A stretch of DNA of 64,000 nt, taken from positions 372,001 through 436,000 of the forward strand of contig NZ_VZPJ01000003.1 in the NCBI RefSeq assembly GCF_008801605.1, written 5' to 3'. The stretch comes from Pseudomonas brassicacearum subsp. brassicacearum. Its GTDB lineage: Bacteria > Pseudomonadota > Gammaproteobacteria > Pseudomonadales > Pseudomonadaceae. The notes beneath the pieces are model-generated. The model was not told where the DNA came from, made no database searches, and was given only the letters and a program-made list of their open reading frames with translations. Below are positions 17,749-27,564 of the stretch, in pieces (within the stretch, counting starts at the first letter, position 1; each line of letters starts with the position of its first letter). Made by a program: the position numbers and the translations under genes.

Positions 17749-18375
17749 TTACAGGGTCCCCATCAGATAAACAACGGTGAATACGCAGATCCACACCACG
17801 TCCAGGAAGTGCCAGAACAGGCTCAGGCAGCTCAGGCGCGTCTTGTTGGTGGCGGTCAGGCCGTTTTTCTGGACCTGGTACATCATGATCGCCATCCAGA
17901 TCAGGCCGCTGGTCACGTGCAGACCGTGGGTGCCGACCAGGGTGAAAAACCCGGACAGGAAGCCGCTGCGGTTAGGGCCGTAGCCCTCGGAGATCAACAT
18001 GTGGAACTCGTTGATCTCCATGCCGATGAAGCCGGCACCGAACAGGAAGGTCATGGCCAGCCAGCCCAGTACCTGGGTTTTCTTGCCCTTGAACAACGCC
18101 AGCATGGCGAAGCCGTAGGTGATCGAGCTGAACAGCAGCAGCGCGGTTTCGCCCAGTACGTACGGCAGTTCGAAGATGTCGTGGCCCGATGGGCCACCGG
18201 CGACGTTGTTAACCAGCACCGCGTACGCTGCGAAGATCGACGCAAACAGAATGCAGTCGGTCATCAGGTAGAGCCAGAAACCGAATACGGTCATCTCGCC
18301 CGAGTCGTGGTGATGGTCATCGTGCCCATGGTCATGACCATGGGCGTGTCCAACAGTGGTCACTAAGTTCGACAT
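17749..18375 (-). CDS. cyoC: Cytochrome bo3 ubiquinol oxidase subunit III
   Basis: 208 aa with five membrane helices and a His/Asp-rich N-terminus ([15 protein letters not shown]). Heme-copper oxidase subunit III stabilises subunit I. It lies 3 bp after cyoB. Confidence 0.96.
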   Translation of the reverse strand: MSNLVTTVGHAHGHDHGHDDHHHDSGEMTVFGFWLYLMTDCILFASIFAAYAVLVNNVAGGPSGHDIFELPYVLGETALLLFSSITYGFAMLALFKGKKTQVLGWLAMTFLFGAGFIGMEINEFHMLISEGYGPNRSGFLSGFFTLVGTHGLHVTSGLIWMAIMMYQVQKNGLTATNKTRLSCLSLFWHFLDVVWICVFTVVYLMGTL

Positions 18376-18378
18376 GGT

Positions 18379-20409
18379 TTAAGCCTGTTCCAACGAGGTT
18401 TCAACACGGGTGGCGGTGGCAGGGACTTTCCCGGCCGCTACCAGACGTTTGTGCTGCTCGGCTTCGATGCGCTCGATGACATCCACCGGCACCATGTAGC
18501 CCTGATCGTCACGGGCAGCATGGATAGCGAAATACACCACGGTGCCGACCAGGCTGGCGATGGCCAGCCACCAGATGTGCCAGATCATCGCGAAACCGAA
18601 CACGGTCAGCAGCGCGCCCATGACCACACCGGTAGCGGTGTTGTTGGGCATGTGGATCGGCTCGTACTTGGCCGGGACCGGGTACGCGGTGCCGTTTTCC
18701 TTGGCTTCGGTGAACGGGTCGATGACGTCTGCTTTTGGCAGCACGGCGAAGTTGTAGAACGGCGGTGGCGAAGAGGTCGACCATTCCAGGGTATGGGCAT
18801 TCCACGGGTCACCGTGGTCGCACATGTTCTCTGGCTTGTTGCGATCGCGCACGCTGACATACAACTGGATCAGCTGGCAGGCGATACCAACAGCGATCAT
18901 CACCGCACCGAACATGGCGACGTACAGGTACGGCACCCACTCAGGGTTGGTGGTGGTGTTCAGGCGACGGGTCATGCCCATGAAGCCCAGTACATAGAGC
19001 GGCATGAACGCGACGAAGAAGCCGGTGATCCAGAACCAGAACGCTGCCTTGCCCCAGCCTTCGTGCAGCTTGAAGCCGAACGCTTTCGGGAAGTAGAAGG
19101 CGAAGCCGGCGATGTAGCCAAACACGGCGCCACCGATGATCACGTTGTGGAAGTGCGCGATCACGAACAGGCTGTTGTGCAGCACGAAGTCAGCACCCGG
19201 GATGGCCAGCAATACGCCGGTCATGCCGCCGATGGCGAAGGTCACCATGAAGCCCAGGGTCCACATCACGTGGCTGGTGAAACGCAGGCGGCCCTGATAG
19301 ATGGTGAACAGCCAGTTGAATAGCTTCACCCCCGTCGGGATCGAAATCAGCATCGTCGCCAGGCCGAAGAAGGCGTTGACGCTGGCGCCCGAACCCATGG
19401 TGAAGAAGTGGTGCAGCCAGACCATGAAGCCCAGTACCGAGATCGCGCCGCTGGCGTAGATCATCGAGTGGTGGCCGAACAGTTTCTTGCCGGAGAAGGT
19501 CGAGATGACTTCGGAGAAAATCCCGAACGCCGGGAGGATCAGGATGTACACCTCAGGGTGACCCCAGGCCCAGAACAGGTTGACGTACATCATCGGATTG
19601 CCACCAAGTTCATTGGTGAAAATGTGGAAATCCATGTAGCGGTCAAGCGTCAGCAGAGCCAGGGTAGCGGTCAGGATCGGGAAGGAAGCGACGATCAGGA
19701 CGTTGGCCCAGGTGCAGGTCCAGGTGAAGATCGGCATGTCCATCAGCTTCATGCCCGGGGTACGCATTTTGACCACGGTGGCCAGGAAGTTGACCCCCGT
19801 CAGCGTTGTACCCAACCCGGATAGCTGTAGCGCCCAGATGTAGTAATCCATCCCCACGCCCGGACTGTATTGCAGGCCCGACAGCGGTGGATAGGCAACC
19901 CAACCGGTCTTGGCGAATTCGCCAACGCCCAGGGACAGGTTGATCAGCACTACGCCGGAAACCAGCAACCAGAAGCTCAGGGAGTTCAGGAACGGGAAGG
20001 CGACGTCACGGGCGCCGATCTGCAGCGGCACTGCAAGGTTCATCAGGCCGGTGAAGAATGGCATCGCCATGAAGATGATCATGATCACACCGTGGGCGGT
20101 GAAGATCTGGTCATAGTGTTCAGGCGGCAGGTAGCCAGGCGAACCCTCGGTGGCCATGGCCAGCTGGGTACGCATCATGATGGCGTCGGCAAAACCACGC
20201 AGCAGCATGACCATGGCGACGACGATGTACATCACGCCGATTTTCTTGTGGTCGACCGATGTCAGCCACTCGGTCCACAGGTAGGTCCACTTCTTGAAGT
20301 AAGTGATCCCCGCGAACAGCGCCAGACCGCCGAGTGCGATGATGGCGAGGGTCACCATGACAATCGGCTCGTGGAACGGGATCGCTTCCCAACTTAATTT
20401 ACCAAACAT
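18379..20409 (-). CDS. cyoB: Cytochrome bo3 ubiquinol oxidase subunit I
   Basis: 676 aa, the catalytic proton-pumping subunit with about 15 helices. Conserved features include [17 protein letters not shown] (Cu-B/His-Tyr region) and [12 protein letters not shown] (heme ligands). It oxidises ubiquinol and reduces oxygen. It lies 3 bp after cyoA. Length is normal for CyoB. Confidence 0.97.
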   Translation of the reverse strand: MFGKLSWEAIPFHEPIVMVTLAIIALGGLALFAGITYFKKWTYLWTEWLTSVDHKKIGVMYIVVAMVMLLRGFADAIMMRTQLAMATEGSPGYLPPEHYDQIFTAHGVIMIIFMAMPFFTGLMNLAVPLQIGARDVAFPFLNSLSFWLLVSGVVLINLSLGVGEFAKTGWVAYPPLSGLQYSPGVGMDYYIWALQLSGLGTTLTGVNFLATVVKMRTPGMKLMDMPIFTWTCTWANVLIVASFPILTATLALLTLDRYMDFHIFTNELGGNPMMYVNLFWAWGHPEVYILILPAFGIFSEVISTFSGKKLFGHHSMIYASGAISVLGFMVWLHHFFTMGSGASVNAFFGLATMLISIPTGVKLFNWLFTIYQGRLRFTSHVMWTLGFMVTFAIGGMTGVLLAIPGADFVLHNSLFVIAHFHNVIIGGAVFGYIAGFAFYFPKAFGFKLHEGWGKAAFWFWITGFFVAFMPLYVLGFMGMTRRLNTTTNPEWVPYLYVAMFGAVMIAVGIACQLIQLYVSVRDRNKPENMCDHGDPWNAHTLEWSTSSPPPFYNFAVLPKADVIDPFTEAKENGTAYPVPAKYEPIHMPNNTATGVVMGALLTVFGFAMIWHIWWLAIASLVGTVVYFAIHAARDDQGYMVPVDVIERIEAEQHKRLVAAGKVPATATRVETSLEQA

Positions 20410-20412
20410 CGT

Positions 20413-21360
20413 TTACTCCTCTGCCCCGGCAGCTGAATGCGAACTCATGTCCATCCCTTCCATGTTGTGGGCCACTTCCTTCTCGTTCTTCTCGTGGTGC
20501 ATCGGCTTGCCCGGATTCATCCCTTCATACTTGTCGATGATGGTCTGGAACAGGTTCGGCGTAACCGACGAGTAGAGTTCGACTGGATTGTTCTGGCTCG
20601 GCTTGGAAAGGGCTTCGTATTCAGCTTTTTCAAGCTGTTTAGGTGCCTTCTTCACATCGTTGACCCAAGCGTCGAAATCTTCCTGGGTCGTGGCGATTGC
20701 TTTGAACTTCATACCGGTAAAGCCCGCGCCGCTGTAGTTGGCGGAGATACCGTCGAGTTCGGCGTTCTGGTTGGCGATCAGGTGCAGCTTGGTCTGCATG
20801 CCCGCCATCGCATAGATCTGGCCGCCCAGGCCCGGGATGAAGAACGAGTTCATCACGGTGTCGGAAGTGACCTTGAAATTGATCGGCGTGTGGGCCGGGA
20901 ACACGATCTTGTTGACCGTGGCAATGCCTTGTTCCGGATAGATGAACAACCACTTCCAGTCCATGGAGACCACTTCAATGGTGATCGGCTTGACGTCGGA
21001 ATCCAGCGGACGATACGGGTCCAGGGCGTGGGTCGACTTGTAGGTGACGTAACCCAGGGCAATGATGATCAGAACCGGAATGGTCCACACCGCCACTTCG
21101 ATCTTGGTCGAATGCGACCACTTCGGCGTGTAGGTGGCATTGGTATTGGTTGCGCGGTACTTCCAGGCGAACAGGAAGGTCATGACGATGACCGGCACAA
21201 CGACCAGCAACATCAGCAGCGTAGCGGTGATGATCAGGTTTCGTTCATCCAGGCCGACCTGGCCCTTGGGATCGAGCAAGGTCATGTTGCAGCCTCCCAG
21301 CAGCAACGTGCCGAGCAGCGGCAACAAGCCTAGTAATCGGGGGTACCTGTTTTTACTCAT
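20413..21360 (-). CDS. cyoA: Cytochrome bo3 ubiquinol oxidase subunit II
   Basis: 315 aa from MSKNRYPRLLGLLP. The lipoprotein signal ends LLGGCNM; two membrane helices follow, then the periplasmic cupredoxin domain. As in other quinol oxidases I see no Cu-A ligand set. An acidic, Met/His-rich tail ends the protein. It is the first gene of the operon, preceded by an unusually long gap (21361-22086). Confidence 0.96.
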   Translation of the reverse strand: MSKNRYPRLLGLLPLLGTLLLGGCNMTLLDPKGQVGLDERNLIITATLLMLLVVVPVIVMTFLFAWKYRATNTNATYTPKWSHSTKIEVAVWTIPVLIIIALGYVTYKSTHALDPYRPLDSDVKPITIEVVSMDWKWLFIYPEQGIATVNKIVFPAHTPINFKVTSDTVMNSFFIPGLGGQIYAMAGMQTKLHLIANQNAELDGISANYSGAGFTGMKFKAIATTQEDFDAWVNDVKKAPKQLEKAEYEALSKPSQNNPVELYSSVTPNLFQTIIDKYEGMNPGKPMHHEKNEKEVAHNMEGMDMSSHSAAGAEE

Positions 21361-22086
21361 CTCACGACCTCTAAAGCAGCTTGCGCAATGCAGTTGGGTT
21401 TTGATCGCCAACACTTCACCCTGCCAAGGGTTGGCATTTTCTTGGATTGAATAAGGGCTGCCCGTCGAACGTCAGCGGCTGTTCGACACATCCTGGGCCA
21501 GCAGTGAGTTCTTATTCGTTGGTCAAAGGCCTAGTTCAAGCCCAATTCCATTTGGTGCGGGTAGTTTGGAGGCACCGACACCTGGGGTCGCATGGGGCGC
21601 TGGCGCCCTTCGACCACTCTCGTGCTCAAGCTTGAGCCGGGTCGGAAAATCGGTGCGGGCGATTGTAGTGAGCTGAGGCGCTGTAGACCATGTCTCATCT
21701 CGAAATAATTTTTATCCGATCCGGCAACAATCTTTCGCAGATATTGCAACAAGCCAGTATGTTATCGAAATTAATTCTCAACAAGAACCCCAAAAAACGT
21801 AGGGCTACTATGCCCGATTTAGACAGCTCGACAGGATCACGAAGAGCTTTTTTGCCCGGCAAGCGCCCAGTTTTCGGGGGCTCTGGCGCCCGACGCTTCG
21901 CTGTTAAAAATGCCTGCTGCAGGTGATGCGCGTTTTGCGAAACCGGACGGCTTTTTGTTACAGGAAGGTGCGCTTAATTGCCCTCGAAAAGGCTGAGCGG
22001 CTCAAGATATGTGACAACATGTCGCACATTGTCGCAGGCTATTCTTGCCTCGGATCAAGGACGGTCCGGCTCAAGAGTGAAACGCA
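21361..22086. other. Long non-coding region upstream of cyoA
   Basis: About 725 bp carry no convincing gene; the open frames of 60-80 codons here lack ribosome sites and family likeness. It should hold the cyo promoter and a long leader. I found a 12-bp palindrome ctcaagcttgag near 21625 and no clean ANR box (ttgat-N4-atcaa). Confidence 0.5.
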
Positions 22087-22124
22087 AAACGCCCCGGCTC
22101 TCCAGAAGAGAAACCGGGGCGTTT
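22087..22124. terminator. Terminator hairpin downstream of dsbB
   Basis: aaacgccccgg and ccggggcgttt pair around a 16-base loop, 13 bp past the dsbB stop. A-rich and T-rich flanks suggest it works mainly for the minus-strand dsbB transcript. Confidence 0.8.
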
Positions 22125-22136
22125 CATGAAGACGCT

Positions 22137-22646
22137 TCAGCGAATCTGTTTACGGTTACGTGACACCAGCAACGGCACCAGCACTACCGTCAACACGAAG
22201 GCCACCAGTGCCCATTGCGCCAGGGACAGACCCAGGATCGGTGGGTAGGGGGTGGAGCAAAAGCCATCGACCTGGAACCCCAGCGGAAAGATCTTCGCCA
22301 GCGGCAGGTCATCGACAATCGGTTGCAACACGTCGATGCCGCAACTGACCGCCGGGAAGAACTGGGTGTACACGTGATGCCCTGCCACCCCGGCACCGGC
22401 CAGGGCGCTGAGCACCACCAGGCCTTCGAAGATCGTCAGGCTGCGGCGGGTGCGCATGGCGGCACCGATGAAGGCGAAGATCGCGATCAGCAACAGCGCA
22501 TAGCGTTGCAAGATACACAGCGGGCACGGCGCCTCGCCGAGGGCCACCTGCATGTACAGCGCACCGCCGATCAGCGCCAGGCAGATCAGCCCCAGCAGCA
22601 CCAGATAGCGCCGCTCACGGCCTAACCGCATCATTTCCTCACTCAT
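22137..22646 (-). CDS. dsbB: Disulfide bond formation protein B
   Basis: 169 aa from MSEEMMRLGRERRY; longer in-frame starts upstream add a low-quality Arg-rich stretch. It has four membrane helices, the quinone-proximal pair CPLC in the first periplasmic loop and the second pair (VSCGID ... DGFCS) in the next. It reoxidises DsbA using ubiquinone. Pseudomonads often carry two DsbB paralogues; which one this is cannot be said. Confidence 0.93.
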   Translation of the reverse strand: MSEEMMRLGRERRYLVLLGLICLALIGGALYMQVALGEAPCPLCILQRYALLLIAIFAFIGAAMRTRRSLTIFEGLVVLSALAGAGVAGHHVYTQFFPAVSCGIDVLQPIVDDLPLAKIFPLGFQVDGFCSTPYPPILGLSLAQWALVAFVLTVVLVPLLVSRNRKQIR

Positions 22647-22842
22647 TGCGTTTCCCTTTGTCTGCATTGATCGACGCGCGGCACGGCGACGCTCGGGCGC
22701 GCGGTCGGATGCCCGAAGTCTACACGCAGACCATGACAGTGAACGAGCAGCGGGCGTCGACATTGAAGGGGAATAGACCTTGAGAAGGTTAAGTACGGAT
22801 TAATTCTGGTCAGTTGGACCCAGGATGGACCTGCCGCCGCCA

Positions 22843-23069
22843 TCACGAGCAGGCTCGCTCCCACAAGGGATTTGTGGCGGACGCGGATTTTGTCACCCGC
22901 ACAGATCCAGGGTGGGAGCGAGCTTGCTCGCGATAGCGGTGGGTCAGCTTGCATTGATGTTGAATGTACTGACGCAATCGCGAGCAAGCCCGCTCCCACA
23001 GTTTTTTTGTGGTGTTCACAGGAATCGTGTCCACCGCAGATCCCTTGTGGGAGCGAGCCTGCTCGCGAT
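22843..23069. repeat. REP cluster with four REP units
   Basis: REP cores lie at 22843-22865, 22912-22934, 22978-23000 and 23046-23069 in alternating orientation; the middle two form an 89-bp doublet. Together they fill most of the 456-bp gap between dsbB and hmp. I see nothing else in the gap. Confidence 0.88.
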
Positions 23070-23102
23070 GAAGGCAACCCGGTCTCCCGGTTTAGCGCGG
23101 CC

Positions 23103-24284
23103 TTATTCCAGTGCCGCCGCCGGGCCGAAGAATTCGTAACGGCTCTGCTGCTCCGGCACGCCCAAGGCCTTGAGGTGGCGCTTGACGGCGCCCATGAAGC
23201 CCTTCGGCCCGAGGAAATAGGCGTCCACGTCACGTTGCTGCGGCAGCCATTGCGCCAGTTGTTCCTGGCTCAACAGCCCCACCTTGTCGGCCGCTGGGCT
23301 CAAGCCGTCGTCTTCGTCGTAGCAGTAGAAGCGCTTGAGCTGCGGATGCCGCTTGGCCAGCTCGTCGATCCAGTCGCGGAAGGCATGGGCACGGCCGTTG
23401 CGCGCGCAATGAATGAAATGCACCGGCCGCTCGGTTTGCAGCGCCGCCTGCAACATGGCCAGGGTCGGGGTGATGCCGACACCGCCACTGATCAGCACCA
23501 GCGGTTTGTCGCTGGCAGTCAGGTAGAAATCCCCGGACGGTGGGAACAACTGGATGCGGCTGCCGACGTCGAAATGATGATGCAGGTGGTTGGACACCCG
23601 CCCGCCCGGCTCGCGCTTGACGCTGATACGGTATTGACCGTTGTCCGCCAGGGCTGACAGTGAATAGTTGCGGCGTACTTCCTCGCCATCGAGCATGAGC
23701 TTCATGCCGATGTACTGGCCTGGCTCGGCCAGCAGGATCGGGCCCTTGTCCGCCGGTTCAAAGTAAAACGAAGTGATCTCCGAGCTTTCCTGCACCTTGG
23801 CCGTCAGGATGAACTCACGCTCGCCACGCCAGCCGCCCGGCGCCTCGGCCTTCTTGTCGTACATGCCGGCTTCGGCGCCGATCAGGATATCGGCCAACTG
23901 ATTGTAGGCTGCGCCCCACGCCGCAATCACTTCGGGCGTGGCGATCTCTGCGCCCAGCACTTCGGCGATTGCTCGCAGCAGGCACGAACCGACAATCGGG
24001 TAATGTTCCGGCAGGATCTGCAGGGCAACGTGCTTGTTGACGATCTTCGCCACCAGGTCGCCCAATTGATCGAGCTGGTCAATGTGCCGCGCATACATCA
24101 ACACACCGTTGGCCAAGGCCCGCGGTTGATCGCCACTGGCCTGGTGAGCCTGGTTGAACAATGGGCGCACCTGCGGGTATTCGGACAGCATCATGCGATA
24201 GAAGTGAGTGATCAGCGCCTCACCACCACTTTCAAGCAACGGAACGGTGGAGCGAATGATGGCGCGTTCTTCTCGACTGAGCAT
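23103..24284 (-). CDS. hmp: Flavohemoprotein, nitric oxide dioxygenase
   Basis: 393 aa. An N-terminal globin domain (1-136) has a distal Tyr in HFYRMM and proximal His85 in NKHVALQI. FAD-binding (about 150-255, RRNYSLS) and NAD-binding (about 265-393, GGVGITPTL) reductase domains follow. It converts NO plus O2 to nitrate using NADPH or NADH. It is transcribed divergently from norR, with a sigma-54-like promoter upstream. In Pseudomonas it is also called fhp. Confidence 0.96.
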   Translation of the reverse strand: MLSREERAIIRSTVPLLESGGEALITHFYRMMLSEYPQVRPLFNQAHQASGDQPRALANGVLMYARHIDQLDQLGDLVAKIVNKHVALQILPEHYPIVGSCLLRAIAEVLGAEIATPEVIAAWGAAYNQLADILIGAEAGMYDKKAEAPGGWRGEREFILTAKVQESSEITSFYFEPADKGPILLAEPGQYIGMKLMLDGEEVRRNYSLSALADNGQYRISVKREPGGRVSNHLHHHFDVGSRIQLFPPSGDFYLTASDKPLVLISGGVGITPTLAMLQAALQTERPVHFIHCARNGRAHAFRDWIDELAKRHPQLKRFYCYDEDDGLSPAADKVGLLSQEQLAQWLPQQRDVDAYFLGPKGFMGAVKRHLKALGVPEQQSRYEFFGPAAALE

Positions 24285-24328
24285 AGGGTGACTCCTGGCG
24301 TATGACCGATAACAGTTAGGTAAGTCTT

Positions 24329-24344
24329 ATCAGTTTCCATGCCA
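24329..24344 (-). promoter_or_regulatory. Candidate sigma-54 (-24/-12) promoter of hmp
   Basis: On the minus strand tggcatggaaactgat shows GG, ten bases, then GA where GC is standard. It keeps the -24 element well and the -12 element only partly. It lies 45-60 bp before the hmp ATG, the right place for a NorR-dependent promoter. Confidence 0.5.
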
Positions 24345-24385
24345 TAAATTTTTTCATTAAATATCAGTTACTTAAAAACAATGTA

Positions 24386-24424
24386 GTCATACCGACACGG
24401 TCCACCTTATAGTCGTTAAGACTA
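24386..24424 (+). promoter_or_regulatory. Candidate NorR enhancer boxes
   Basis: Two gt-N7-ac sequences, the core of the NorR site, lie at 24386-24396 (gtcataccgac) and 24412-24422 (gtcgttaagac). The second sits within the perfect inverted repeat tagtcgttaagacta at 24410-24424. They are 40-95 bp upstream of the candidate -24 element and just before norR, allowing activation of hmp and autoregulation. Confidence 0.6.
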
Positions 24425-24436
24425 CATGGAGTCATT

Positions 24437-25993
24437 ATGACCGCAACCGCCCTGCTGACCTCCCTGCTGCCACTGGTGGCCGATCTGTCCCGCGAACTGC
24501 CTGAAGGCGAACGTTATCGTCGCCTGCTCGGCACCTTGCGAACCCTGCTGCCCTGCGATGCGGCGGCGTTGTTGCGCCTGGACGGCGACTGCCTGGTGCC
24601 GCTCGCCGTGGATGGCCTGAGCACCGATACACTGGGCCGGCGATTCCGGGTCAGCGAACACCCGCGCTTCGAAGCGCTGCTGGCCAGCCCACAGCCCACC
24701 CGCTTCGCCGCCGACAGCGGCCTGCCCGATCCGTACGACGGACTGGTCGAGGGGCTCGCCGAACATCTGGAGGTTCATGACTGCATGGGCTGCCCGCTGT
24801 TCGTCGACGAACGGCCCTGGGGCCTGCTGACCCTGGATTCGCTGGATCCTGAGCGCTTCGAGCCCATCGACCTGAGTGCCCTGCAAGCCTTCGCCAGCCT
24901 CGCCGCCGCCACGGTCAGCGCCGCCGAGCGCATCGAGCGCCTGGCCCTGAAGGCCGAGGACGAGCACCGCCGCGCCGAGGTCTATCGCCAGGCCAGCGGC
25001 CAGCAACCTCGCGACATGGTCGGCCAGAGCAAGGCCCACAAGCGCCTGGTGGAAGAGATCGCGCTGGTGGGCAGCAGCGACCTGACGGTATTGATCACCG
25101 GCGAAACCGGCGTGGGCAAGGAACTGGTCGCCCAGGCCATCCATGCCGCGTCGAAACGTGCCGAGCAGCCACTCATCAGCCTCAATTGCGCCGCCCTGCC
25201 CGATACGCTGGTGGAAAGCGAACTCTTCGGCCATGTACGAGGCGCCTTCACCGGGGCCACGAACGACCGGCGCGGCAAGTTCGAACTGGCCGACGGCGGC
25301 ACCTTGTTCCTCGACGAAGTGGGCGAGTTGTCCCTGACCGTCCAGGCCAAGTTGTTGCGGGTACTGCAAAGCGGCCAACTGCAACGCCTGGGCTCGGACA
25401 AGGAACACCGGGTCGATGTGCGCCTGATCGCGGCCACCAATCGCGACCTGGCCGAAGAAGTGCGCAACGGCCGGTATCGGGCCGACTTCTACCATCGCTT
25501 GAGCGTGTATCCGCTGCAGGTGCCGGCGCTGCGCGATCGCGGGCGGGACGTGCTGCTGCTCAGCGGTTTTTTCCTGGAGCACAACCGTTCACGCATGGGC
25601 CTGGGCAGCCTGCGCCTGACCAGCGACGCCCAGGCCGCACTGCTGGCCTACGACTGGCCGGGCAATGTGCGCGAACTGGAACACCTGATTGGCCGCAGCG
25701 CCTTGAAGGCCTTGGGCCGGTGCGCGACGCGCCCGAAAATCCTCAGTCTCAGCGCCCAGGACCTGGATTTGCCCCAGGCGCCTGTGGACAACCCCATACC
25801 TTCGTCCATCAGCCCGGCACCGACCGCGCAGGGCGTAACCGGAGACTTGCGCGAAGCGGTGGACGAGTTCCAGCGCACGCTGATCTCTGCCTGCCTGGAG
25901 CGTCACCAGCACAACTGGGCCAGCGCCGCCCGGGAGCTGGGGCTGGACCGGGCGAACCTGGGGCGGATGGCCCGGCGGTTGGGGCTGAAATAG
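24437..25993 (+). CDS. norR: NorR, nitric-oxide-responsive sigma-54 activator
   Basis: 518 aa. An N-terminal GAF domain (about 20-170) binds NO at a non-heme iron. A central AAA+ domain (about 190-425) has Walker A GETGVGKE, the sigma-54 contact loop GAFTGA and Walker B LFLDEVGEL. A C-terminal Fis-type helix-turn-helix (about 475-515) binds DNA. It activates hmp, encoded divergently 152 bp away. The pairing with hmp rather than norVW is usual in Pseudomonas, where the gene is also called fhpR. Confidence 0.95.
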   Translation: MTATALLTSLLPLVADLSRELPEGERYRRLLGTLRTLLPCDAAALLRLDGDCLVPLAVDGLSTDTLGRRFRVSEHPRFEALLASPQPTRFAADSGLPDPYDGLVEGLAEHLEVHDCMGCPLFVDERPWGLLTLDSLDPERFEPIDLSALQAFASLAAATVSAAERIERLALKAEDEHRRAEVYRQASGQQPRDMVGQSKAHKRLVEEIALVGSSDLTVLITGETGVGKELVAQAIHAASKRAEQPLISLNCAALPDTLVESELFGHVRGAFTGATNDRRGKFELADGGTLFLDEVGELSLTVQAKLLRVLQSGQLQRLGSDKEHRVDVRLIAATNRDLAEEVRNGRYRADFYHRLSVYPLQVPALRDRGRDVLLLSGFFLEHNRSRMGLGSLRLTSDAQAALLAYDWPGNVRELEHLIGRSALKALGRCATRPKILSLSAQDLDLPQAPVDNPIPSSISPAPTAQGVTGDLREAVDEFQRTLISACLERHQHNWASAARELGLDRANLGRMARRLGLK

Positions 25994-26153
25994 AGACCTG
26001 TGGATTGGCACACTCAAAGGAAATTTGAGCAAGTGAATTGGGTTGCCGACGGCTTTCGCCCTAAAGCCTGTCCCCAACGAGTCGATAACCCAATATCAAA
26101 AGCTGTTTTGGCGATCCTCGAGTTCGCCCCACCTTTTTCCACAGAAGGTTTTT

Positions 26154-27056
26154 ATGTCTTCCAACAAAGCCCGCGCAGATTCACTTTCGCTTCTGCTGTT
26201 TACCTTGCGCAGCGGCAAGCTGATGGCAATCAACCTGCTCAAGGTCAGTGAAATCATTCCCTGCCCACCATTGACCAAGCTGCCGGAGTCGCATCCGCAC
26301 GTCAAAGGCATCGCCACCCTGCGCGGGACATCGTTGTCGGTGATCGACCTGAGCCGCGCCATTGGCGAGCGACCGCTGGAAGACCCGGATGGCGGCTGCC
26401 TGATCGTCACTGACGTCAGCCGTTCCAAACAGGGTTTGCATGTGCAGGCGGTGAGCAAGATCGTGCATTGCCTGACCACCGACATCAAACCGCCGCCCTA
26501 CGGCTCCGGCGGCGTGCGTTCTTACATCACCGGCGTGACCTCGGTGGACGGCACGCTGGTGCAGGTGCTGGATATCGAAAAGGTCATCCACGGCATCGCC
26601 CCGGCACAGATCGAAACCGCGCCGACCGAACTGAGCATGGAAGACGCCGAAGTGCTGGGCAACGCACGGATCCTTGTGGTCGATGACAGCCAGGTCGCGC
26701 TGCAGCAATCGGTGCACACCCTGCGCAACCTGGGCCTGCAATGCCACACCGCGCGCAGCGCCAAGGAAGCCATCGAGTGCCTGCTGGACCTGCAAGGCAC
26801 GGCCGAACAGATCAACCTGATCGTCTCCGACATCGAGATGTCGGAGATGGACGGCTATGCCCTCACCCGGACGCTGCGCGAAACCCCAGACTTCGCCCAC
26901 CTCTACGTGCTGCTGCACACCTCGCTGGACAGCGCCATGAACAGCGAAAAAGCCCGGCTGTCGGGTGCCAACGGCGTGCTCACCAAGTTCTCCTCACCGG
27001 AACTGACCAAGTGCCTGATCACAGCGGCCAAGGCCGTTGCCGAGCAGGGTCACTGA
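26154..27056 (+). CDS. CheV-type chemotaxis coupling protein (CheW-REC)
   Basis: 300 aa from MSSNKARADSLSLLLF; 37 upstream codons in the same frame lack support. A CheW-like domain (about 10-160) couples receptors to CheA, and a receiver domain (about 170-295) carries the acidic pocket VVDDS and phospho-acceptor Asp in IVSDIEMSEMDG. CheV proteins tune adaptation by phosphorylation. There is no chemotaxis operon nearby, so it serves receptors encoded elsewhere. Confidence 0.92.
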   Translation: MSSNKARADSLSLLLFTLRSGKLMAINLLKVSEIIPCPPLTKLPESHPHVKGIATLRGTSLSVIDLSRAIGERPLEDPDGGCLIVTDVSRSKQGLHVQAVSKIVHCLTTDIKPPPYGSGGVRSYITGVTSVDGTLVQVLDIEKVIHGIAPAQIETAPTELSMEDAEVLGNARILVVDDSQVALQQSVHTLRNLGLQCHTARSAKEAIECLLDLQGTAEQINLIVSDIEMSEMDGYALTRTLRETPDFAHLYVLLHTSLDSAMNSEKARLSGANGVLTKFSSPELTKCLITAAKAVAEQGH

Positions 27057-27157
27057 ATCATATCGGTTGCTCGCTTCTGCGTTCCGGCGCGGGAGCGATC
27101 ACCGTCCGACAACCTCAGGCATACTCTTGTCCTGGCTTCCCGGAACAAGGCTCCCTG

Positions 27158-27484
27158 ATGAAAATCCGCATATTGACTCTCCTTGGCCTCACCGTCCTGG
27201 CCTCCCAGGCCCATGCCTCCAGCCCGGACGCCTGGGCCGCCCACGATAAAGCCGTGCTGGCCAGTTGCATCAAGGCCAGCGGCTTGAAGAGCGCCGAGCC
27301 GGTGGGTAACGCCGCTCAATTCGACGACCGAGTCGGCTACACCGCGCTGTTACTGCAAGGCCAATATCCGCAGAAACACATGAAAGGGGCGATCGGCACC
27401 GAGTTGTGCCTCTACCGCAAAAAAACCAAAACCGCCTATGTGACCGAGTGGGACTCGATCCGCCAGGCCGCTACCGACCGGTGA
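27158..27484 (+). CDS. Small secreted protein of unknown function
   Basis: 108 aa. Residues 1-20 are a Sec signal peptide (MKIRILTLLGLTVLASQAHA). The mature protein has two Cys (VLASCIKASG and TELCLYRKK) that may form a disulfide, and a YTALLLQGQYP segment. It is probably periplasmic. A 101-bp gap separates it from the CheV-like gene. No family is recognised beyond similar Pseudomonas-type small exported proteins. Confidence 0.75.
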   Translation: MKIRILTLLGLTVLASQAHASSPDAWAAHDKAVLASCIKASGLKSAEPVGNAAQFDDRVGYTALLLQGQYPQKHMKGAIGTELCLYRKKTKTAYVTEWDSIRQAATDR

Positions 27485-27564
27485 GTGGCGCATAACTTGC
27501 TTCGCACGGTCCATCACGGCGTTTTTCTGTCGCCGTCCCCCAGCTTTCTGCGACCGGGCGCTCA

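Noticed and set aside
21690..22163. Short plus-strand frames (60-80 codons) upstream of cyoA and dsbB
   Set aside because: No ribosome sites, no recognisable motifs, and they overlap each other; treated as non-coding.
24422..25582. 386-codon minus-strand frame across norR
   Set aside because: Antisense shadow of a complete NorR protein; composition is low-complexity.
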